Assembly: GCA_000437255.1 (NCBI GenBank)
Contig: FR899045.1
Location: 1-15,047 of the forward strand
Direction: 5' to 3'
From: Ruminococcus sp. CAG:403
Lineage (GTDB): Bacteria; Bacillota; Clostridia; Oscillospirales; Ruminococcaceae
DNA length: 15,047 nt
Shown: positions 12,001 through 15,047 of the stretch, piece by piece
Layout of the letters: the number at the start of each line of letters is the position of its first letter
How positions within the stretch are numbered: the first letter of the stretch is position 1
Made by a program: the position numbers and the translations under genes
Notes under the pieces: model-generated
Databases searched by the model: none
What the model was told of the DNA's origin: nothing
What the model saw: the letters and a program-made list of their open reading frames with translations, nothing else

Positions 12001-15000
12001 TTTCCAGCTGCTGATCCGAATAATACCAATGATAATACGCAGGACTCCAAAGGTAATCCATACCACCCAACTGATTATGCTGTGCCAATGTTTTGGTAGA
12101 ACCATCCCAATGGTCTACATCATAAATCTGATAGTAGAGGGCATTTTCACTATTTTCCGTTATATAGGGCTGTGTCAGAACACGATCATACCAAGTGCCA
12201 CTTGTGGCATTGCTGTATACTCTTGCCGGAAGCTGTACCCGTAAGATATACCCAAAATCACTGCCCCGGTTATACCACTTTTTCAGCGGTGTTTTAACTG
12301 TAATTTTTACAACATACGGGGTGTAATCTTCTGCTGCATAGTATGCCGAATCGTCATCCCGCAGTGCAGCATTTTGTGCCGCATCCCGCATGGAATTCGG
12401 AGCAAGGTAGATAGGATTCTTTGTCTCAGGGGTTTGAATCAATTCTGCTTCTATATTTTGCGCATCAATTGAATCAAACTGCCCCGATTTGGAATCTCCG
12501 CTGTTGGTGTATGCCAAGATCTGCGAAACATCCAGATTTCCATCTGCATCTACTACCGGTTTCATTCCATAAGCAAATGTATATAGGAATGTGACGCCAT
12601 CCAGATTCCAGTCTCCATAGTTATATGCTTGCAACTGTACCGTTGTATCCTCATCATATTCCAATGCAACTGCACCGGAACGATCGGTAATGGAATTTAC
12701 AATATTTCGATAGGAGTAATCACTGTGAGATTCATTCCATGTTCCAAAATATGCATAATTGGGGTTAACCGTTGCATCCGTAAAGTCCCCGCTGGTTTTC
12801 TCATACTGGATATTTCCTTTTGCACTTAGGAATTCTGAACTTGTAGCAAGCCATGCCTTTTGCAAGTGCAGACGTGTTTCACTCCAAATAACAGGCGTAT
12901 CCTTTGTCGCATCCAATGTTTCCCAATCTGCATGATCTGCATTTCGCATATGCATTGCAAGTTTGAACCAATCTCGATTGGCACCATTTGCCATATAAGC
13001 AACTGTCTGCGGCAGCATCTGCAATTGATCTGCTTCTGTAATGTCGGAATTTGCATTGTACTTGACAGACTGCCAATTCTTTGCAGTTTGAGCATCTTCG
13101 TCCAACAGGACATTGTTTTGTCCGCTGATGGTTCCAGTTGTAGTAGAAGAACCCGGAATATGTGTCATGGTCTGATCCAGGAATTCCCACATGTCTACCT
13201 GTGTATTCTTATCGGCACTGAAACCAATATCATGCATCAAATAATCCATATCCATTTGGATGGTGCTATTTTGTACTTGTTTGTAGTTGATATTGGCATT
13301 ATAGTTGTTGGAGAAACCTCCCGGCAACATGGGATACAGATTTCCATTCGGGGAAAGGGACTCTGAACCATAATGAATTAAACCGTACTGATAGTACTCG
13401 CCAATTCGTGGGAAATATGCCGGATGCAGTCCGTCCGAATCCATGGTAGATTCTGTTGCATCTTCTTCATAAGTGGAAGTAGTATATACCATCGGCAGGT
13501 CTTCCTTCCGGATAGTGGCAGAATAACAGAATTCAATCTGCTCACCAGGCTGCAAAACGAAATCTTTTGCAGGATCATCCTTATAACGAAGACGCAATTC
13601 ATATACCGTAAATTGAATTTGAGCGGTATTGTTTTCAGTCAGTTTCAAGTCTGCAAATGCTTTTTGGCTGCTGTTTCCAGTTTTATAGCCATCGGTATAT
13701 GCCATCTTTCCGCCGTAATCATATCCGGTCATATCGGTGGTCTTATTCGCTAAATAAAGCTCTATATTTTGCAGGGACTGTTCGGTACCATCTGCATGCA
13801 GAATACGCAATCCAAAATCAGATATGCCATCGCCAACTTGATAGGAATCATATGCAGATGCAGCGAAGTATTCCGGCAATTTATCATAGAATACCGGATT
13901 GATGAGTCTGCCTTCTTCTCCGGCTTGCGCATTGTTTTTTAATGCTGCAAGGTTATTTTGCAGGGTAACTTTTTGCCAAATTACATCTCCCGGACGATAT
14001 CCGGTCTTTTGTACTGCTGCTTCACTGTAAGCGGCATTGGCGGCTGCCTGTGTCTCAAAGGTCTGAGTGTGGAATGTTGCAATCGGATTTTCACGATAAA
14101 TAGCATGGGTCAATTCTCGTTTGTCACTCGTCTGAATCGAATGCGCTGTAGCAGTTGCAGTTTTTGCAACTGTGCTGTTTCCAGAAGCATCTACCGTTAC
14201 TGCATATTCGTCTTCACTATGAACATGCGTATACGTATTGACTGCTGTAAAGTGCTGGGTATAGGTATCTGCTTTCTTAGCCGTTCCGTCTGTAAGATCC
14301 TGATATCTTCCGACACCGGTCAACTTCACATTTTCCAATGTTACCTTTGTTTTGGAAGTGCTGCTAAACTGCGTTTTGGTATCAAAGCCATTGAGATCGT
14401 AGTATACCCAACGAACGCCTACTACATTCGGCAAATCTGTATCTGTCATTTTGGCAGTTGCCTGCTGATCGGCTGCACCCGCTGTATAAGTATAGGACTT
14501 CCAGGTCAGTTTCAAAGCACCGGTATCATCCTGCTGGAAAGCAATATTTTCATCTTCTGCAAAACGTGGATCTGTAGAAGGTTCTGCCACCGCATAAAGC
14601 AGTTCTACCTTTTGGTACTTGTCAGCGGATTCATCCGGAACAGTATAGGGTTCTGTCAATTCAAATCCACGGTAATAGTGAATGCCAGTTTCCTTTTCCT
14701 GTTTTTCCAGGAAAGATACCTCTACAGAATAGGTGTCACAAAAATGTCCAGTTTCCTGATACAGATCACGAATCGTAAGCGATGCACCCTTGCCGTCATA
14801 ATTTTGCTTGAGGTTGTCTGACTGGTAAGTCAAAGTGACCGGTGCGGTGGACTGATACTGCAATGTATTTTGTGTATGTGCATAATATTGTACCTGTCCT
14901 GCTTCATCTGCTTTGGTATACCGATAATAATAGGTATATCCGGCAAGGTCAGTCGTTCGTGTTGCATAGGTATTTGAATTGTTTGGCTGATAGTTTCCGC

Positions 15001-15047
15001 TTCCAGTGGTGTTGTAAATTGCATATTGCGGATAGGTGTGCTTGGGT
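1..15047 (-). CDS. Giant modular cell-surface adhesin with SdrD B-like repeats, internal fragment (no start, no stop)
   Basis: One minus-strand frame is open across the entire window: 5,015 codons occupying 15046 down to 2. I read it through without an in-frame stop, and tryptophan codons checked from 14408 down to 38 all fall in the same phase, so there is no frameshift. The first half holds large beta-rich domains with DUF11-like phrases; from 6820 downward come tandem repeats with the WxDxNYxG calcium-loop signature of SdrD B-like and Cna B-like domains. Proteins of this kind are known as secreted, usually wall-anchored adhesins or stalks of Gram-positive bacteria, with the repeats acting as rigid spacers that need calcium. 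Composition is rich in Tyr, Gln, Asp and Thr and poor in Cys, as expected for an exported protein. The signal peptide and any LPXTG anchor would lie outside. The ligand, and hence the exact function, cannot be told. No catalytic motif is seen. Confidence is high for the gene, good for the family and low for the specific role. Confidence 0.96.
65..592 (-). repeat. SdrD B-like repeat 12 (176 residues)
   Basis: QGIIRGTIWEDRNYDGLQNA (W codon 566) has a loop of D-x-N-x-D-G-x-x-N-x-x-E type. The first strand is changed to LRVILKREIYENG; then NGTYEFEDLDVHVPRDL, GYQLWIDPDSIPNSYAVTKR, NPEDGSMLAKDETHIILASK and NEVPQHNGGLTQFE. The usual VPT segment is lost (DVHVPRD in its place), and the unit is the most divergent of the regular set. 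Confidence 0.78.
593..1132 (-). repeat. SdrD B-like repeat 11 (180 residues)
   Basis: TGDISGKIWIDKNYNGLQDD (W codon 1106) is followed by AEADYTDADREAIANVTVRA, a small acidic insertion between loop and first strand. The rest is regular: EDGKYTLSELPTWVRIEQVD, GYQLTLENLHGNYLATKYRV, ATLDSDLVLDHAVLTAS, EYLIPAAEAQTDQ, and a terminal module VDLACGTDTAHYDAGLKQ. Confidence 0.8.
1133..1618 (-). repeat. SdrD B-like repeat 10 (162 residues, shortest unit)
   Basis: QAQVDGYIWDDQNYNGVQDT (W codon 1592) has a complete loop ending DE. It is followed by GVEITLEQYYCQDG, ADGKYHFDQVETFLNVDGKT, FYKLKMTSAVPDNATITWYR, ATKDSDLEEQSRYFTAG, EYIIPAADTNES and KDILCKEDVSGYDAGFKQ. This unit shows the minimal length of the lengthened repeat type. 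Confidence 0.82.
1619..2131 (-). repeat. SdrD B-like repeat 9 (171 residues, atypical loop end)
   Basis: TSSISGTIWEDINYDGNMEE (W codon 2105): the loop keeps D-x-N-x-D-G, but the next part is N-M-E-E-D-E instead of I-Q-D-x-x-E. Then come GGLSITLEQSYWDG, DDGTYQFEQLPTYVEVAGKR, GYQVKLDQLPMNDAG, a variant GVITYGITKSGG, QYLILAADAKAE, and YDLADAVAAQENWNGGLKQ. Confidence 0.8.
2132..2656 (-). repeat. SdrD B-like repeat 8 (175 residues)
   Basis: TAMLKGIVWEDVNYDGVLDE (W codon 2630) has a complete calcium loop. It is followed by LHLTLCQFYWDG, ASGVYQFDAIPTYIEVDGTC, GYKLHLDALPDGYAVTVLA, a shortened segment (EESTLTFMG) without DSDL, EYLIVAAEAESFRGE, then YDWTESKKIHNAYQGGIHA. The GGLKQ end is altered to GGIHA. 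Confidence 0.8.
2657..3208 (-). repeat. SdrD B-like repeat 7 (184 residues)
   Basis: TANIQGIVWLDQNYDGLKNI (W codon 3182) has Asn-Ile-Gly-Glu in place of the usual D-x-x-E end of the loop, a mild change. Then come QTVYLDQYYLDE, TGMYQFQNQPTYLSVDGEIY, GYRLRMQAVPDGFAVTKYQV, SINSDLLAQTQ, DYILLAKQAVHG and YDIVTAKETVTDYNGGLKA. The opening phrase is very close to those of repeats 5 and 6. Confidence 0.82.
3209..3712 (-). repeat. SdrD B-like repeat 6 (168 residues), compact typical unit
   Basis: A good reference unit: TATVQGIVWEDTDYNGIQDA (W codon 3686), GKSGVSVTLEQYYYD, KNGIYTFANVPTHL, CLAYYRICAKLPNGYAVTRY, TAIDSDWIAETNYLTAP, GDYFLVAQESQGN, YDSILKQDSINQYNGGLKQ. It contains two of the few cysteines in the array (in CLAYYRIC). 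They are close enough to pair, although the flanking repeats have neither. Confidence 0.82.
3713..4330 (-). repeat. SdrD B-like repeat 5 (206 residues)
   Basis: TATIQGVVWTDTNYNGIQDE (W codon 4304) holds a complete calcium loop ending KEP. It is followed by ATVTLQQYRYEED, SGAYTFADLPTFVEENGKLY and LPTDYAATKYWND. The DSD segment is expanded (AVADSDTVEDSQQTGALP), and MLILAQEATAG then leads through YVDYNWASICETN to YYDLVKARDYANLDAGLKQ. It is the longest of the regular units 5-12 because of these two inserts. Confidence 0.8.
4331..5002 (-). repeat. SdrD B-like repeat 4 (224 residues, expanded loop)
   Basis: GYLWDDNGTNAAGLYQEAF (W codon 4976) breaks the calcium loop with an insertion, and the loop resumes as DYDGIRNTITTSDGITQF with the acidic E in YEQGISG. 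The rest is regular: SDGKYTFSGVPTY, VLAHYRLKLLSLP, HYAVTRYRQNDG, DYFITAQKS, YAYDFIKATDYSGYDGGLKQ. A tract from 4420 to 4490 (PGIDGNTYFEPYILYDDAQL) adds length. Confidence 0.78.
5003..5593 (-). repeat. SdrD B-like repeat 3 (197 residues)
   Basis: GQWIWNDENYNGIRDTFE (W codon 5567) has the complete EF-hand-like loop D-x-N-x-N-G-x-x-D-x-x-E. It is followed by GIGGVTVTLQAFYYDDG and SGSYVFQNVSSLYD, then KYAITKYKQYP and ENSDLQYEG. An extra Tyr/Asp-rich stretch (IGDEWYDYDESGNVTATYHD, about 5155-5215) lengthens the unit. It ends YYDMSEAQRLLDYSGGFTE, the first appearance of the lengthened terminal module. Confidence 0.8.
5594..6094 (-). repeat. SdrD B-like repeat 2 (167 residues, divergent loop)
   Basis: GGWAWVDETIQNAG (W codon 6068) replaces the usual WxDxNYxG, with about 12 inserted residues before ESDGIMQEDEPKLEDVLVEM (about 5973-6030). 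The core strands VFRTGTDGYYQFRLYPNQNY and VAVAKYDG are well kept. The end NNHVSLGFVDGSRG resembles the 'n-h-D-f-G-y' end of classical SdrD B repeats rather than the YNGGLKQ end of later units. Confidence 0.7.
6095..6820 (-). repeat. SdrD B-like repeat 1 (242 residues, split calcium loop)
   Basis: The repeat opens with GSYVWSDFNYDA (W codon 6794), but the calcium loop is interrupted: about 30 residues containing NEAEYAKAENGRMLPTG separate it from DIDFDGKPDDPGINGVVVEL (about 6643-6703), which completes the loop and the first strand. A proline-rich stretch, PDPEPETNPNPERP (about 6553-6600), is inserted in the following loop. GYFILSNLTPGDYLLRYTLP is a textbook SdrD/Cna B strand pair. It is the longest unit and the one next to the hinge. 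It lacks the later GGLKQFETA ending. Confidence 0.75.
6824..7025 (-). other. Hinge between stalk domains and repeat array
   Basis: LNLPKYVGTPEVGLEGAASI (about 6966-7024) is followed by a short helical stretch, ERIKEQVKAF, then TQWNTFAGGF (W codon at 6923) and ENRQAGAYISAP just before the first repeat. In related giant adhesins a 'WNsFaY ... VGV' segment occupies the same position directly before the first SdrD B-like domain, which supports this boundary. Confidence 0.5.
7250..8470 (-). other. Two further DUF11-like stalk domains
   Basis: The first carries MKYTVTYKNLSHDI (about 8399-8441) and NLSNPTISLALPYLETLSED (about 8292-8351), the 'N-p-x-i-x-x-x-LP' strand pair. The second carries YSYSASLQNSSDSDTVYNKI followed by LFYDVLPYDGD (about 7473-7570), the clearest DUF11-like phrase in the window. 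Between them is LSPGLRIVIDMMVPLDTTN (about 7855-7910), the late 'l-pG-x-v-i-x-x-x-v' strand. These are interpreted as rigid stalk modules leading to the repeat array. Confidence 0.55.
8750..8994 (-). other. Second VRWV motif followed by an EF-hand-like acidic loop
   Basis: VRQVRWVIRTEGFTENTLTL (W codon at 8900) repeats the VxxVRWVxxxxxGF pattern seen near 14408, again followed by a T-L strand. About 20 residues later GLYLDVDADDATDGRQDRNE (about 8758-8820) is an aspartate-rich loop, D-x-D-x-D-D-x-x-D-G with a terminal E, most likely calcium-binding. The pairing suggests a duplicated domain that gained or kept a metal loop in this copy only. Confidence 0.45.
8995..9949 (-). other. Beta-rich segment of unknown family
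   Basis: Residues about 1700-2017. It contains GGIYLIASSAKVAVIAPKTT (about 9550-9625), a mid part rich in Val, Asn and Tyr, and a possibly helical stretch, AAELETEYAADAEQAHDILT (about 9200-9260), before KVYPYVLISTAPDQETGF and the double tryptophan SWWVQIG (W codons 9056 and 9053). It directly precedes the second VRWV domain. Nothing here identifies a family. Confidence 0.3.
9950..10665 (-). other. Stalk-like beta domain starting at NTLKIRTQTPSLKAEN
   Basis: The phrase VVNTLKIRTQTPSLKAEN (about 10600-10655) resembles the boundary between successive DUF11-like domains ('N-t-v-x-v-x-T-p-s-l-x-v-x-K'). Downstream are IFHAKMVVTFQLPEQVRYWD (about 10350-10412), GGETLVFEITTPPEAGFDCN and GSLNFKIKTRIDNLELPD (about 10005-10060), all alternating beta strands. 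This fits one large stalk domain. No ligand motif is recognised. Confidence 0.4.
10868..10932 (-). other. Aspartate-rich calcium-binding-type loop, thrombospondin type 3-like
   Basis: The protein reads MRPDTDQDGLSTTSSDPY here. D-T-D-Q-D-G-L followed by D five residues on matches the calcium-coordinating loop D-x-D-x-D-G-x-x-x-x-x-D found in dockerin-like and thrombospondin type 3-like repeats. It stands alone, not in tandem, between two beta domains, which suits a calcium-stiffened linker rather than a dockerin, which would need two loops with helices. Confidence 0.5.
11520..11730 (-). other. Stalk-domain core with PVITNILPYG motif and Gly/Asn/Tyr-rich loop
   Basis: The strand VNWLNVHVENNYYWDAYGYS is followed by a Gly-, Ser-, Asn- and Tyr-rich loop (about 11600-11680), then GTLSLPVITNILPYGIVPV (about 11530-11585). 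'G-l-s-n-P-v-i-x-d-x-LP-G' is the central motif of DUF11-like and related isopeptide-type stalk domains. The loop is longer and more polar than in the neighbouring copies and could be an exposed surface. Confidence 0.5.
12190..12689 (-). other. DUF11-like strand pair and following beta domain
   Basis: Around 12553-12660 the protein reads VQLQAYNYGDWNLDGVTFLY followed by TFAYGM, matching the DUF11-type pattern 'v-l-x-x-N-x-gd-l-gvt-f-ptG'. A second strand set, YVVKITVKTPLKKWYNRGSD (about 12250-12320), leads to FGYILRVQLPARVYSNATSG, ending at TWYDRVL (W codon at 12191). Together they look like one or two further stalk domains. The family call rests on these phrases only. Confidence 0.4.
12690..13479 (-). 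other. Linking domain of unknown fold
   Basis: Residues about 523-785. It contains ISFADKN-like and DMWEFLDQTMTHIPGSS stretches (W codon at 13187) and a segment near 12900-13000 with MANGANRDWFKLAMHMRN that looks partly helical, unlike the surrounding beta domains. In position it follows one DUF11-like domain and precedes another strand pair. I do not recognise a family. It may be an insertion in the stalk domain or a ligand-facing module. Confidence 0.3.
13480..14049 (-). other. DUF11-like / fimbrial stalk-type beta domain
   Basis: The domain opens with YRPGDVIWQKVTLQNNL (about 13955-14002), then LINPVFYDKLPEYF (about 13865-13905), and closes with FVLQPGEQIEFCYSATIRKEDLP (about 13500-13570, split here only by the reading). 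This order, a 'pGd-v-v-l-N' strand, a 'NPv-f-D-LP' strand and a late 'l-pGe-i-f-Y-a' strand, is the hallmark of DUF11-like stalk domains of surface proteins. I see no clear Lys/Asn pair that would establish an intramolecular isopeptide bond. Confidence 0.55.
14050..15047 (-). other. N-terminal visible domain A: beta-rich module with first VRWV motif
   Basis: Residues about 1-332 of the fragment. The segment is rich in Tyr and Thr (for example LAGYTYYYRYTKADEAG) with alternating beta-strand patterns. Around 14384-14426 it contains VVGVRWVYYDLNGF, followed about ten residues later by TKVTLENVKLTG. The same VRWV...GF pattern recurs near 8900, so this looks like a domain type used twice in the protein. 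In related giant adhesins a similar strand (I-R-x-x-F/W-x-x-G-F) sits in a jelly-roll-like module that precedes DUF11-like domains. No database family can be assigned from the sequence alone. Confidence 0.5.

Noticed and set aside
13958..14821. Plus-strand open frame of 287 codons
   Set aside because: Codon-aligned antisense; the minus frame here gives a clear DUF11-like and VRWV-motif protein.
1..15047. Internal promoters, ribosome binding sites or terminators
   Set aside because: No intergenic space exists and I saw no convincing hairpin with a T-tract or start site; any match inside a coding frame of this length would be by chance.

Overview
The whole 15,047-base window lies inside one protein-coding gene read from the minus strand. 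In the frame whose codons have their lowest coordinate at 2, 5, 8 and so on, I read 5,015 codons with no stop. Neither the start codon, signal peptide and promoter (beyond position 15047) nor the stop codon, cell-wall anchor and terminator (below position 1) is present. The visible part is an internal fragment of a giant modular surface protein, roughly 550 kDa already. There are no RNA genes, mobile elements, CRISPR arrays or intergenic regions.

The protein has two halves. The N-terminal half (about 15047 down to 6821, residues 1-2742) is made of large, mostly non-repetitive beta-rich domains. Several carry phrases typical of DUF11-like or fimbrial-type adhesin stalk domains, such as PGDVIWQKVTLQN, NPVFYDKLPEYF, PVITNILPYG and FYDVLPYDGD. 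A motif with VRWV followed by a GF pair occurs twice (near 14408 and 8900), and two aspartate-rich, probably calcium-binding loops are embedded (near 10900 and 8790). A hinge at about 6824-7025 leads into the C-terminal half.

The C-terminal half (6820 down to 1, residues 2743 onward) is an array of twelve complete repeats and the start of a thirteenth. Each opens with a tryptophan followed by an EF-hand-like loop (for example WEDTDYNGIQDAAE), the signature of SdrD B-like / Cna B-like adhesin repeats. The spacing is 162-242 residues, longer than the roughly 110 residues usual for SdrD B repeats. The extra length carries a repeated module: a hydrophobic strand ending in A-A/Q/K, a YDL-like segment, then YNGGLKQFETA. 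The array continues beyond the window.

The architecture suggests a Gram-positive gut-type bacterium (Bacillota, Clostridia such as Ruminococcus-like lineages), where giant proteins mixing DUF11-like and SdrD B-like domains are known. The moderate GC content fits, but this is inference. The likely role is a very long, calcium-stiffened cell-surface stalk or adhesin; no enzymatic motif is visible.
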